The notes: a model not told the origin generated them from the sequence alone. A stretch of DNA of 20,890 bases from Angelakisella sp. (GCA_020025195.1 JAHHSN010000024.1:1-20890), one strand, 5' to 3'. Positions 7,024 through 14,906 are shown, counted from the stretch's first letter. A program made the numbers and translations.

Positions 7024-8331
7024 TTACCGGACGCGTTCGGCCAGCACCGAAACCATGCGGGCGTCGCCCATGTTATAGACGTTCTGGAGAACGATAACGT
7101 CGTCCACGCCCTTTTCGCGGGCGAAGGCGGCGATATTCCCGTTAAAATACCGGAAGTCCACCCAGTAGACGGTGGAGTAGTGATCCACCAGGAAGGGGAC
7201 AAAGGCGTTGCCGTAGCTGTCCTTTACCACCAGACAGACCGGCCCGTCAGTGAGGTAGGGATTGTGCGCCACGGAGATGGGGTTATCTCCGCCGGCAAAG
7301 CAGCCGTACTTGCCGCTTGCGTTCCAGCCGCTTACGTCCTGCACGATCTTCCAGTCGTAGGAGGTGCCGTCGGTCTTGGTGATGTGCACGTCGTTGGTGG
7401 CGTGAGGAAGATAGGCTATGACGGTGTCGGGGTTGTTGCCGAGGATGGGGGACTGGCTCATGGCATAGAAGGTGCCGAGGAAGCCGGGGAATTCCATCGT
7501 CTCATATTCGGAAAGCTCATGCGGGGTAAAGCCGCGCGCCCGGCAGAATTCACGGTAGGCATAATAGGCGCCCTTCTGCGTCCAGTGGTGGTCGGTGCGG
7601 AAATAGAGCCCTTCATCCTTATGCTCCCGGAGGGGCTCAAAGACCTTTAGGGGATGGACGTCTTCGGTTACCCGGCTGTAGCAGTAGTCGATGGCCTTTT
7701 TCTGGTCGCTGGCGCCGAGCCCCTTCTGCACCGCGTCGTCCAGCATAATGCCGGAATTGATGGGGATGACGGCGGAGTAGAGGGTGGAAACGCCCTGCAG
7801 CTGCCGTCCCATCTCATTGAGTACCGCGGCGTACTGATCCACGGCGTTCTGCACGAAGAAGTACAGGCCATAGGCGGCGCCGTCCTCAATATAGAGGGAA
7901 CCGGCCATCTCTCCGGGCGGGTTGACGGGATCGACCTCCTCCGGCTCCTCCGGAGGCTCCGGGGGAAGCTCGGGCAGTTCGGCGGGCGGGGTGTCCTCGC
8001 CGGGGTCGGGGATATCCTCCCCCGTTTCTCCCTGATCAATGAACTGGGAGGAGCGGTCGCCGTACAGACTCTTCACCAGACGGTTCCCCGCGATGAGGAA
8101 TTCCCGCAGGGGGTAGGTATCGGAGTACCAAAGGTCGATCTGCTTCATGGCGCTGCCGTCCCAGAGGGAGGCGGCGGTGATTTCGGGGAATTTGGTAAGC
8201 TCCCGCTTTTCAAGCTCCGAAACGGAGGGCCGCAGGAACCAGAGCAGTCCCACAATGGTAAAGAAAGCGAGCGCGGCAAAAAAGACGATGATCTTGCCGG
8301 AACGCGGCGTGTTTGATTTTCTGTATTTCAT
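7024..8331 (-). CDS. DHHW-family (AlgX/AlgJ-like) exported protein, O-acylation partner
   Basis: DHHW proteins are SGNH-like enzymes, related to AlgJ/AlgX and DltD-like partners of MBOAT proteins, that work outside the membrane in O-acetylating polymers. This 435-residue protein has a single N-terminal membrane segment (residues about 13-33), a WYSDTYPLRE stretch typical of the family near 68-77, the name-giving TDHHWTQKGA at 246-255, and a KDSYGN box at 370-375 whose Ser would be the nucleophile. Between residues 101 and 140 an acidic Pro/Glu linker interrupts the domain; it is probably disordered and unusual in length. It lies 12 bases after the MBOAT gene, the standard pairing. The target polymer is unknown. 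Confidence 0.87.
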   Translation of the reverse strand: MKYRKSNTPRSGKIIVFFAALAFFTIVGLLWFLRPSVSELEKRELTKFPEITAASLWDGSAMKQIDLWYSDTYPLREFLIAGNRLVKSLYGDRSSQFIDQGETGEDIPDPGEDTPPAELPELPPEPPEEPEEVDPVNPPGEMAGSLYIEDGAAYGLYFFVQNAVDQYAAVLNEMGRQLQGVSTLYSAVIPINSGIMLDDAVQKGLGASDQKKAIDYCYSRVTEDVHPLKVFEPLREHKDEGLYFRTDHHWTQKGAYYAYREFCRARGFTPHELSEYETMEFPGFLGTFYAMSQSPILGNNPDTVIAYLPHATNDVHITKTDGTSYDWKIVQDVSGWNASGKYGCFAGGDNPISVAHNPYLTDGPVCLVVKDSYGNAFVPFLVDHYSTVYWVDFRYFNGNIAAFAREKGVDDVIVLQNVYNMGDARMVSVLAERVR

Positions 8332-8343
8332 GCTGCCGCCTCC

Positions 8344-9777
8344 TTAAAACTGAAAATACAGGAATGGATTGTAGCTGTTGCCGGCGAGCGCCATGGCGGA
8401 AAGCAGGAGGAGTGCCACCGGGTGAAGAACCTCCCAGGTGCTGTCCAGCCCCCGCCAGAAGCCGCCCTTCTCCTCGGAAAGCCGGGCCAGACCCTCCCGC
8501 AGGAAGGAACCGAGCGGGAAGCAGGCGATAAAGGAAAAGCCGAGGAGCAGATAGTTTTCCCGGAGGGCGAGCGCCACCGCCATGGAGGAGGCGGGGTTGC
8601 CGTTCGCTCCGAAAAGGCCGCCCAGAACCGTAAAGAGACTGGGGAAATCGGTGAACTTAAAGATCACCCAGCAGAAATAGACGATGACCAGCACGCCGAG
8701 ATGCCGCAGAATTTTGGGAATGTGGGGAAGCACCTTCCCCAGCACGAATTTCTCCAGCACCAGAAAGAGGAAGAAGTAAAGCCCCCAGAGGACAAAGTTC
8801 CAGGAAGCGCCGTGCCAGAGCCCGGTAAGCCCCCAGACGATCAGGAGATTGAGGATCTGCCGCCCCGTGGAGCAGCGGTTGCCGCCGAGGGGGATGTAGA
8901 CATAATCCCGGAAGAAGCTGCTGAGGGAGATGTGCCACCGCCGCCAGAAATCGGTGACGGAAAGGGCTGCGTAGGGGTGATCGAAGTTTTCTTTATAGTG
9001 GAAGCCGCACATAAGCCCCATACCGATCGCCATATCGGAGTAGGCGGAAAAGTCGAGGTAGATCTGAAGCATGAAGGCAAAGCCGCCCAGCCAGAGCCCC
9101 GCGGCGGGAACGAGCGCCAGCTCCTCCGGCGTGCCGACCAGAAAACGGTCCGCCAGAACCGCGCAGGAATTGGCGAGGATGGACTTTTTGGCAAGACCCA
9201 CGGTAAAGCGGGTGATGCCCCGGGAAAGCTCCGCCGAGGTGACGTGCCGGGACTGGATGTCGTTCGCCACATCGCTGTACCGCACGATGGGACCGGCGAT
9301 GCACTGGTGAAAGAGGCTGGCGTAGAGGAGCAGGGTGCCGTAATTCTCCTGCGCCGGCACCTCCCCGCGGTACACGTCCACCACATAGCTCAAAAGCTGG
9401 AAGGTATAGAACGAGATGCCGATGGGGAGCACGATGCGGAGGATCTCCCGGCGAAAGCCGAAGACCGCCTGCACGCTTTCCATCAGGAAGCCGGTATACT
9501 TAAAGACGCCGAGCACCAGAAGCAGCAGCACCACCGCGAGGGTGAGGAAATGCTTCGCCCGCCGGCGGGAGGTCTGCCCGATGCGCCGGGCAAAGTACCA
9601 GGCGATCAGGGTATCTCCCAAAAGGAGAAAGAGATAGCGGGGTCCTGCCCAGCTGTAAAAGATGAGGGAAAAGAGGAGCATCGCGTTGTTTTTGGCGCGG
9701 ACGCTCTTAAAAAGAACCTGCGAAAGCAGATTGAGAGACAAAAATAAAAAGACAAAGAGAAGACTGGAAAATACCAT
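8344..9777 (-). CDS. MBOAT family membrane-bound O-acyltransferase (AlgI/PatA-like)
   Basis: This multi-pass protein is expected to pass an acyl (usually acetyl) group from cytoplasmic donor to an exported polymer. Hallmarks are SFYTFQ near residues 122-127, LDFSAYSDMAIGMG at 241-254, FWRRWHISLSSFFRDYVYIPLGG at 277-299, and the catalytic-His box GLWHGASWNFVLWG with His322. Length from the chosen start is 477, typical for the AlgI/DltB-like branch. I set the start at 9777: the frame is open back to 9894, but those extra 39 residues are not membrane-like, an AGAAGG site precedes the 9777 ATG, and the promoter at 9840-9869 lies inside the longer version. It heads the operon with the DHHW gene. 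Confidence 0.93.
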   Translation of the reverse strand: MVFSSLLFVFLFLSLNLLSQVLFKSVRAKNNAMLLFSLIFYSWAGPRYLFLLLGDTLIAWYFARRIGQTSRRRAKHFLTLAVVLLLLVLGVFKYTGFLMESVQAVFGFRREILRIVLPIGISFYTFQLLSYVVDVYRGEVPAQENYGTLLLYASLFHQCIAGPIVRYSDVANDIQSRHVTSAELSRGITRFTVGLAKKSILANSCAVLADRFLVGTPEELALVPAAGLWLGGFAFMLQIYLDFSAYSDMAIGMGLMCGFHYKENFDHPYAALSVTDFWRRWHISLSSFFRDYVYIPLGGNRCSTGRQILNLLIVWGLTGLWHGASWNFVLWGLYFFLFLVLEKFVLGKVLPHIPKILRHLGVLVIVYFCWVIFKFTDFPSLFTVLGGLFGANGNPASSMAVALALRENYLLLGFSFIACFPLGSFLREGLARLSEEKGGFWRGLDSTWEVLHPVALLLLSAMALAGNSYNPFLYFQF

Positions 9778-9839
9778 GGCATTACCTTCTGAAGCAGTAG
9801 TTTGGGCGCGGGAGACCCCGGCTCGTTTTCGTTTGCTTA

Positions 9840-9869
9840 ATGATAGCACACCTTCCCCACCGCTTTCAA
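9840..9869 (-). promoter_or_regulatory. Promoter of the O-acyltransferase operon
   Basis: Minus-strand TTGAAA at 9864-9869 and TATCAT at 9840-9845 are 18 bases apart, with a TGC extension before the -10. The start would be near 9833, about 55 bases ahead of the MBOAT ATG, which supports the shorter MBOAT start. Confidence 0.6.
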
Positions 9870-9906
9870 CTGCAATTTCGACCGAAAGGGCCAAAAAACG
9901 CGCCGC

Positions 9907-9951
9907 AAAAAAGACCGACAGTAGACCCCAAAGGGGTTTCTGTCGGTCTTT
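9907..9951 (-). terminator. Terminator of ppdK
   Basis: On the minus strand AAAGACCGACAG pairs with CTGTCGGTCTTT over 12 bp, an inner ACCCC/GGGGT stem caps it, and six U end the element. It begins about 40 bases past the ppdK stop. Confidence 0.92.
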
Positions 9952-9989
9952 CTCTATGGGAAGATAGTTAGGTAAACGTGTTTATGGGA

Positions 9990-12653
9990 TCAGGCGTTTT
10001 TCGCCTTGATGGAAGCCTGCGCCGCCGCGAGACGGGCAATCGGAACACGGAAGGGAGAGCAGGAAACATAGTCCAGGCCGACCTTGTCGCAGAACTCCAC
10101 GGAGGTGGGGTCGCCGCCGTGCTCACCGCAGATACCGAGACCGAGCTCGGGACGGGTGGAACGGCCCAGCTTCACAGCCATCTCAACCAGCTTGCCGACA
10201 CCGTTCTGATCCAGATGCGCGAAGGGATCGCTCTCATAGATCTTGTTGTCGTAGTAGTAATTGAGGAAGCTGCCCGCATCGTCACGGCTGAAGCCGAAGG
10301 TCATCTGGGTCAGGTCGTTGGTACCGAAGGAGAAGAACTCGGCTTCCTTCGCGATCTCATCGGCGGTCAGAGCCGCACGGGGAATCTCGATCATGGTGCC
10401 GACCTCATACTTCATCTCCACGCCCGCCTCGGCAATGAGACGATCGGCGGTGGCGACGACAACGTCCTTCACGAACTTGAGCTCTTTTACCTCGCCGACC
10501 AGCGGGATCATGATGTGGGGGGTGACCATGGTGCCGAGCTTCTTGGAAGCGCGGATGGCTGCCTTGATGACGGCAGTGGTCTGCATCTCGGCGATCTCGG
10601 GATAGGAGACGGCGAGACGGCAGCCGCGGTGACCCATCATGGGGTTGAACTCATGCAGGGAAGCCACGACGTTTTTGAGCTCCTCAATGGAGATGTTCAG
10701 CTCCTTCGCCAGCTCCGCGATGTCCTCCTCCTTAGTGGGCAGGAACTCATGCAGAGGGGGATCGAGGTAACGGATGGTCATCGGACGGTCGCCCATGACC
10801 TCATACATCGCCGCGAAGTCGTCCTCCTGATAGGGCTCGACCTTGGCGAGAGCCGCGCGGCGCGCCTCGGCGTCACGGGCAACGATCATCTCACGGACGG
10901 CCTTGATGCGGTCGCCCTCGAAGAACATGTGCTCGGTACGGCAGAGGCCGATGCCCTCCGCGCCGAAGCTGACCGCCTGCTTCGCGTCACGGGGGTTATC
11001 CGCGTTCGCAAAGACCTTGAGACGGCGGGCGGAATCCGCCCAGGCCATGAAGCGGCCGAAGTCGCCGGAAATGGTGGCGTCGGTGGTGGGAAGGGCTTCG
11101 CCGTAGATGTTGCCGGTGGAGCCGTCGAGGGAGATCCAGTCGCCCTCCTTATAGACCTTGCCGCCAAGGGTGAACTGCTTCTTGTCATAGTCCACGACGA
11201 TCTCGCCGCAGCCGGAGACGCAGCAGGTGCCCATACCGCGGGCCACAACGGCAGCGTGAGAGGTCATGCCGCCGCGGACGGTCAGGATGCCCTGCGCCAC
11301 GACCATACCCTCGATGTCCTCGGGAGAGGTCTCCAGACGAACGAGGATGACCTTCTTCATCTCGCCGGACTCGACCATCTTCTTGGCCTCCTCGGCGGTG
11401 AAGACGACCTGACCGCAGGCGGCGCCGGGAGAAGCGGCCAGACCCTTGCCGATGACGGCGGCGTTCTTCATGGCGTCGGCGTCAAACTGGGGATGCAGGA
11501 GGGAGTCGAGCTGCTTGGGCTCAACGCGGAGAACGGCCTCCTCCTCGGAGATCATGCCCTCATCCACGAGGTCAACAGCGATCTTGAGGGCGGCGGCAGC
11601 GGTGCGCTTGCCGTTACGGGTCTGGAGCATGAAAAGCTTGCCGTTTTCGATGGTGAACTCCATGTCCTGCATATCTCTGTAATGATTTTCGAGCTTGTTC
11701 GCAATCTCTACAAACTGCTTGTAGACCTCGGGCATCTCCTCGGCCAGCTTGCTGATGGGGGAGGGGGTGCGGATGCCGGCAACGACGTCCTCGCCCTGGG
11801 CGTTGATGAGGTACTCGCCGAAGAGCGCCTTCTCGCCGGTGGCGGGGTTGCGGGTGAAGGCAACGCCGGTACCGGAGGTATTGCCGGAGTTACCGAACGC
11901 CATGGTCTGAACGTTGACCGCGGTGCCCCAGTCATAGGGGATCTCGTTCATGCGGCGATAGACGTTGGCGCGGGGGTTGTCCCAGCTGCGGAATACCGCC
12001 TTGACCGCCTCGATGAGCTGCTCGCGGGGATCCTGGGGGAAGTCGACGCCCTTTTCGTTCTTGTAGAACTCCTTGAAGCGGACGACCAGCTCCTTCATGT
12101 CCTCGGTGTCGAGGTCGATATCGTTCTTGACGCCCTTCTTCTCCTTGACGTCATCAATGATCTCCTCAAAGCGCTTCTTGGAAAGCTCCATAACGACGTC
12201 GGAGAACATCTGGATGAAGCGGCGGTAGGAGTCATAAGCAAAACGGGGATTGTTGGTCTGCTTGGCGAGACCCTGAACGGACTCATCGTTAAGACCGAGG
12301 TTCAGGATGGTGTCCATCATACCGGGCATGGAGGCACGGGCGCCGGAACGGACGGAAACCAGCAGGGGGCTTTCCACGTCGCCGAACTTCTTGCCGACCT
12401 TCGCTTCCAGCTTTTCGAGGTAGGTAAAGATGTCCGCCATAATGGAGTCGTTGATCTGGCGGCCGTCCTCATAATACTGGGTGCAGGCCTCGGTGGTGAT
12501 GGTGAAGCCGGGAGGGACGGGCATACCGGCATTGGTCATTTCGGCAAGGTTGGCGCCCTTGCCGCCCAAAAGCTCGCGCATATCCTTGTTGCCTTCCTCA
12601 AACATGTAGAGGAATTTCTTGCCTTCGGGATTGGTTTTCTTTTTGTTGAACAT
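9990..12653 (-). CDS. ppdK: Pyruvate, phosphate dikinase
   Basis: This cytoplasmic enzyme interconverts ATP, phosphate and pyruvate with AMP, PPi and phosphoenolpyruvate; in fermentative Clostridia it often runs toward pyruvate and ATP or supplies PEP. The 887 residues match the family (about 875). The N-terminal ATP-grasp domain begins with YMFEEGNKDMRELLGGKGANLAEM, the phosphohistidine domain carries GGMTSHAAVVARGMG with His466, and the C-terminal PEP/pyruvate barrel has GHRGCRLAVSYPEI, FGTNDLTQMTFGFSRDDAG and GICGEHGGDP with the acid/base Cys842. All key residues are present. The start has AGGAGG 8 bases upstream. It is monocistronic, with its own promoter and terminator, and is divergent from the glmU-like/prs cluster. 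Confidence 0.98.
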   Translation of the reverse strand: MFNKKKTNPEGKKFLYMFEEGNKDMRELLGGKGANLAEMTNAGMPVPPGFTITTEACTQYYEDGRQINDSIMADIFTYLEKLEAKVGKKFGDVESPLLVSVRSGARASMPGMMDTILNLGLNDESVQGLAKQTNNPRFAYDSYRRFIQMFSDVVMELSKKRFEEIIDDVKEKKGVKNDIDLDTEDMKELVVRFKEFYKNEKGVDFPQDPREQLIEAVKAVFRSWDNPRANVYRRMNEIPYDWGTAVNVQTMAFGNSGNTSGTGVAFTRNPATGEKALFGEYLINAQGEDVVAGIRTPSPISKLAEEMPEVYKQFVEIANKLENHYRDMQDMEFTIENGKLFMLQTRNGKRTAAAALKIAVDLVDEGMISEEEAVLRVEPKQLDSLLHPQFDADAMKNAAVIGKGLAASPGAACGQVVFTAEEAKKMVESGEMKKVILVRLETSPEDIEGMVVAQGILTVRGGMTSHAAVVARGMGTCCVSGCGEIVVDYDKKQFTLGGKVYKEGDWISLDGSTGNIYGEALPTTDATISGDFGRFMAWADSARRLKVFANADNPRDAKQAVSFGAEGIGLCRTEHMFFEGDRIKAVREMIVARDAEARRAALAKVEPYQEDDFAAMYEVMGDRPMTIRYLDPPLHEFLPTKEEDIAELAKELNISIEELKNVVASLHEFNPMMGHRGCRLAVSYPEIAEMQTTAVIKAAIRASKKLGTMVTPHIMIPLVGEVKELKFVKDVVVATADRLIAEAGVEMKYEVGTMIEIPRAALTADEIAKEAEFFSFGTNDLTQMTFGFSRDDAGSFLNYYYDNKIYESDPFAHLDQNGVGKLVEMAVKLGRSTRPELGLGICGEHGGDPTSVEFCDKVGLDYVSCSPFRVPIARLAAAQASIKAKNA

Positions 12654-12698
12654 ACCTGAAACCTCCTAAAAGTGTTTTATTTGGAAAAGGGTTTCCGA

Positions 12699-12731
12699 CG
12701 TGCCGGACAGCTTCCCATAGAGTGCGGCACG
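12699..12731 (-). promoter_or_regulatory. Hairpin at the 5' end of the ppdK transcript
   Basis: CGTGCCG (12699-12705) and CGGCACG (12725-12731) form a 7-bp stem with a 19-base loop, directly downstream of the expected start of transcription near 12737. A 5'-terminal stem can stabilise a message; no U-run follows, so it is not an obvious attenuator. Confidence 0.4.
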
Positions 12732-12743
12732 CCATTCGTTATT

Positions 12744-12752
12744 ATTATAACA
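12744..12752 (-). promoter_or_regulatory. Extended -10 promoter of ppdK
   Basis: The minus strand reads TGTTATAAT, a perfect extended -10. No good -35 hexamer lies 16-18 bases further upstream, as expected for extended -10 promoters. The predicted leader is about 85 bases. Confidence 0.65.
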
Positions 12753-12929
12753 TGACCGTGTGGAATTACCACAGATTTTTGAAAAAATAATTCCGTTTTT
12801 TCATTGTTATTCGGGGGAAAATCACAGCCATTTGCACAATTCCCGCCGAATTTGCGGCGATTTTGGGCAAGTTGGTCAATCCCACCAATTTATAAGGGGC
12901 ATTTGACTTTATTTTTTCCGCTTCCCCAC
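12753..12929. other. AT-rich divergent intergenic stretch
   Basis: Between the ppdK and glmU-like promoters I see no gene. Small dyads occur: GCCG/CGGC at about 12845-12858 and TTGGT/ACCAA at 12872-12888. Either could bind a regulator shared by the two divergent units, but nothing identifies one. Confidence 0.4.
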
Positions 12930-12974
12930 TTGAAAAGCGAAGGCGGAATTGACATAATTATATAGGAATATAAT
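12930..12974 (+). promoter_or_regulatory. Overlapping promoters for the glmU-like/prs cluster
   Basis: TTGAAA at 12930-12935 and CATAAT at 12953-12958 are 17 bases apart and form the better-spaced candidate. A perfect TTGACA (12949-12954) and a perfect TATAAT (12969-12974) overlap it but are only 14 bases apart, which is too close for normal sigma-A use. Which pair is active cannot be decided by eye. Confidence 0.6.
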
Positions 12975-12984
12975 GTGACGGAGA

Positions 12985-13042
12985 GGAAAGATAATTTCTT
13001 TCCCCGCCGTTTGGAAAGAGAGGCTCCTCGGGAGCCCTGTTT
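12985..13042 (+). promoter_or_regulatory. Leader with alternative pairings ahead of the glmU-like gene
   Basis: CTTTCC at 12998-13003 can pair with GGAAAG at 12985-12990 or with a second GGAAAG at 13013-13018, but not with both. Directly after comes a 6-bp GGCTCC/GGAGCC hairpin with a 3-base loop (13022-13036) and a short CTGTTTTA run. The ribosome site of the next gene follows. The arrangement resembles a small attenuator, although the U-run is weak. It matches no riboswitch consensus or glmS ribozyme that I recognise. Confidence 0.4.
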
Positions 13043-13062
13043 TATGAGAGGAGAGAGGGACC

Positions 13063-13743
13063 ATGCCGAAACATGACGCCGAACGCGAGGCGCTCCTGAC
13101 TGCACTGGAGGAACAGGGTGTACTCATTCCCCTCTGGGATGGGGTCATGATTGAACCCACCGTCAAAGTGGCGCCCGGTGCCACCATCCTGCCCGGCTCC
13201 ATTCTAAAAGGAGAAACCGAGGTGGGAGAGGGCTCGGTCATCGGTCCGCGCACCGTCCTCACCGACGCTGTCATCCGGGAAAACTGCGTCATAAAGGAAA
13301 GCTACGTCACCTCCTCCAAGATCGACGCCGGCGTGACCATCGGCCCTTTCAGTCAGGTGCGCCCCGGCTGCCACATCTCCGCCGAGTGCAAGATCGGGGA
13401 CTTCGTGGAGATCAAAAATTCCCGCATCGGCAAAAAGACTGCTATCGCCCACCTCACCTATGTGGGCGATACCGACTGCGGCGCCCGGGTCAACTTCGGC
13501 TGCGGGGTCGCGGTGGCAAACTATAACGGAAAGAAAAAATTCCGCACCGAAATAGGAGACGACGCCTTCCTCGGCTGCAATACCAATCTCGTCGCCCCCG
13601 TCCGGGTGGGCAGCGGCGCCTATACCGCCGCCGGCGCCACCGTCACAAAGGACGTTCCGGAGGACGCCGTGCTCATTGCCCGCGCCGAGCAGGTGGTGAA
13701 GCCCGGCATGGCGGTTCGCTTCCGCCGGGAGAAAAAGGACTGA
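13063..13743 (+). CDS. glmU: GlmU-like protein with acetyltransferase domain only
   Basis: Full-length GlmU (about 450 residues) acetylates glucosamine-1-phosphate and then makes UDP-GlcNAc. This 226-residue protein contains only the C-terminal left-handed beta-helix half. Hexapeptide repeats fill residues about 30-200, and the acetyltransferase residues of GlmU are kept: Arg100 in VRPG, Lys118 in VEIKNS, catalytic-type His130 and Tyr133 in AHLTYVGD, and Asn153-Tyr154 in NYNGK, followed by LVAPV and AGATVTKDV. The nucleotidyltransferase signature (LAAGxGTRM) is absent and the upstream DNA does not encode it. It heads the glmU-prs-pth-mfd order known from Bacillus and Clostridia, so it is probably the orthologue after domain loss. 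It may supply GlcNAc-1-phosphate to a separate uridylyltransferase. The acetyl acceptor is inferred. Confidence 0.85.
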   Translation: MPKHDAEREALLTALEEQGVLIPLWDGVMIEPTVKVAPGATILPGSILKGETEVGEGSVIGPRTVLTDAVIRENCVIKESYVTSSKIDAGVTIGPFSQVRPGCHISAECKIGDFVEIKNSRIGKKTAIAHLTYVGDTDCGARVNFGCGVAVANYNGKKKFRTEIGDDAFLGCNTNLVAPVRVGSGAYTAAGATVTKDVPEDAVLIARAEQVVKPGMAVRFRREKKD

Positions 13744-13793
13744 CCCCTTTTATTAAGAGTTGCTTGGAAAGACACCGGTCGAGTGTTTTTATA

Positions 13794-13816
13794 GGGAGCG
13801 GCACTCCGCCTCTCCC
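13794..13816 (+). other. Small hairpin between the glmU-like gene and prs
   Basis: GGGAG/CTCCC and CGG/CCG pair around a CACT loop with a 3-base bulge. The nearest U-run (ATATTTTTG) starts 10 or so bases later, so it is a poor terminator. I see no clear promoter in the 109-base gap, and prs is probably co-transcribed with the gene before it. Confidence 0.3.
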
Positions 13817-13852
13817 CCAAAATATTTTTGATCTGCTGGGAGATTACTAATC

Positions 13853-14818
13853 ATGAGAAGAATTCACGGGAAAGACATCAAGATTTTCGCCTGCAATTCC
13901 AACCCGAAGCTGGCGATGGACATCGCCGCTCAGCTGGGACTGCCCCTCGGCAAGAGCACTGTCACCGCCTTTGCGGATGGCGAAGTGTCCATGTCCATTG
14001 AGGAATCCGTCCGCGGAAGCGACGTATTCGTCATCCAGTCCACCTGCGGCCCCGTCAATAACAATCTGATGGAGCTGCTCATCATGATCGACGCCCTGAA
14101 GCGCGCCTCTGCCGGCCGCATCACCGCTGTCATGCCCTACTACGGCTACGCCCGTCAGGACCGTAAGGCCAAGGCCCGTGATCCGATCTCTGCCAAGCTG
14201 GTTGCCGATCTCATCACCGTTGCCGGCGCTGACCGCGTCCTCAGCATGGATCTCCATGTGGCGCAGATCCAGGGCTTCTTCAACATCCCCGTGGATCACC
14301 TGATGGGTGTTCCGATCCTGGCGCCCTACTTTGTGGAGAAGTTTAAGGATATCCCCGCTGACCAGATCGCGGTGGTTTCTCCCGATCTCGGTTCCGTCAC
14401 CCGCGCCCGCAAGTTCGCGGAGCGTCTCGACGCCCCCATCGCCATCATCGATAAGCGCCGTCCCCGCGCCAATGTCAGTGAGGTCATGAACATCATCGGT
14501 GACGTCAAGGACAAGACCGTCGTTCTGGTGGACGATATGGTCGATACCGCCGGCACCCTCTGCCATGGCGCGGAAGCTCTGCTCTCGGTGGGCGGTGCCA
14601 AGGAGGTTTATGCCTGCGCGACTCACGGCGTGCTCTCCAATCCCGCGCTGGAGCGCATTGCTGCCAGCCCCATTAAGGAGACCGTCTTCCTGGATACCAT
14701 CCCCCAGAAGGAGGGCGCCGAGGCCTCCCGCATCAAGATGCTGTCCGTCGCTCCCGTCTTTGCCGAGGCGATCAGCCGCATCTATGAGGACAAGCCCGTT
14801 TCCCCGCTCTTTACTTAA
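13853..14818 (+). CDS. prs: Ribose-phosphate pyrophosphokinase (PRPP synthetase)
   Basis: The enzyme transfers pyrophosphate from ATP to ribose-5-phosphate, giving PRPP for purines, pyrimidines, NAD, His and Trp. At 321 residues it is the standard class I length. Visible are FADGEVSMSIEESVRG at about 40-54, the ATP-site PYYGYARQDRK at 95-105, the metal/ATP His134 in MDLHVAQIQGFF, and the PRPP-binding loop VVLVDDMVDTAGT at 223-235. The start has only a GGGAG site 10 bases upstream, weaker than its neighbours; no better start exists because MRRIHGKDIKIFACNSN is already the normal N-terminus. Codon choice is noticeably cleaner than in nearby genes, as expected for high expression. A strong hairpin follows the stop. 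Confidence 0.98.
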   Translation: MRRIHGKDIKIFACNSNPKLAMDIAAQLGLPLGKSTVTAFADGEVSMSIEESVRGSDVFVIQSTCGPVNNNLMELLIMIDALKRASAGRITAVMPYYGYARQDRKAKARDPISAKLVADLITVAGADRVLSMDLHVAQIQGFFNIPVDHLMGVPILAPYFVEKFKDIPADQIAVVSPDLGSVTRARKFAERLDAPIAIIDKRRPRANVSEVMNIIGDVKDKTVVLVDDMVDTAGTLCHGAEALLSVGGAKEVYACATHGVLSNPALERIAASPIKETVFLDTIPQKEGAEASRIKMLSVAPVFAEAISRIYEDKPVSPLFT

Positions 14819-14841
14819 TTTACGATCATCCCAACCGATCC

Positions 14842-14873
14842 GGCGGGACGGAGACTGCTCCGTCCCGCCTTTT
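14842..14873 (+). terminator. Hairpin terminator between prs and pth
   Basis: A perfect 12-bp GC-rich stem (GGCGGGACGGAG with CTCCGTCCCGCC) closes an ACTG loop and runs into UUUUCC. The four-U run is short, and no promoter is visible before pth 34 bases further on, so partial read-through is likely. Confidence 0.75.
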
Positions 14874-14906
14874 CCATAAAATCAAAGCTCCCAAGGAGGT
14901 GCGCCC

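Noticed and set aside
9778..9894. 39-residue N-terminal extension of the MBOAT protein
   Set aside because: It contains the promoter of the gene and is not membrane-like; the ATG at 9777 begins the usual MBOAT first membrane segment and has its own ribosome site.
9978..12659. An uninterrupted plus-strand frame of 893 codons opposite ppdK
   Set aside because: It is exactly antisense to a full, motif-complete PPDK and gives a low-complexity His/Gly/Leu-rich translation. It results from codon bias in GC-rich DNA.
12985..13042. glmS ribozyme or a known riboswitch before the glmU-like gene
   Set aside because: The leader is far too short for a glmS ribozyme and matches no aptamer consensus that I recognise.
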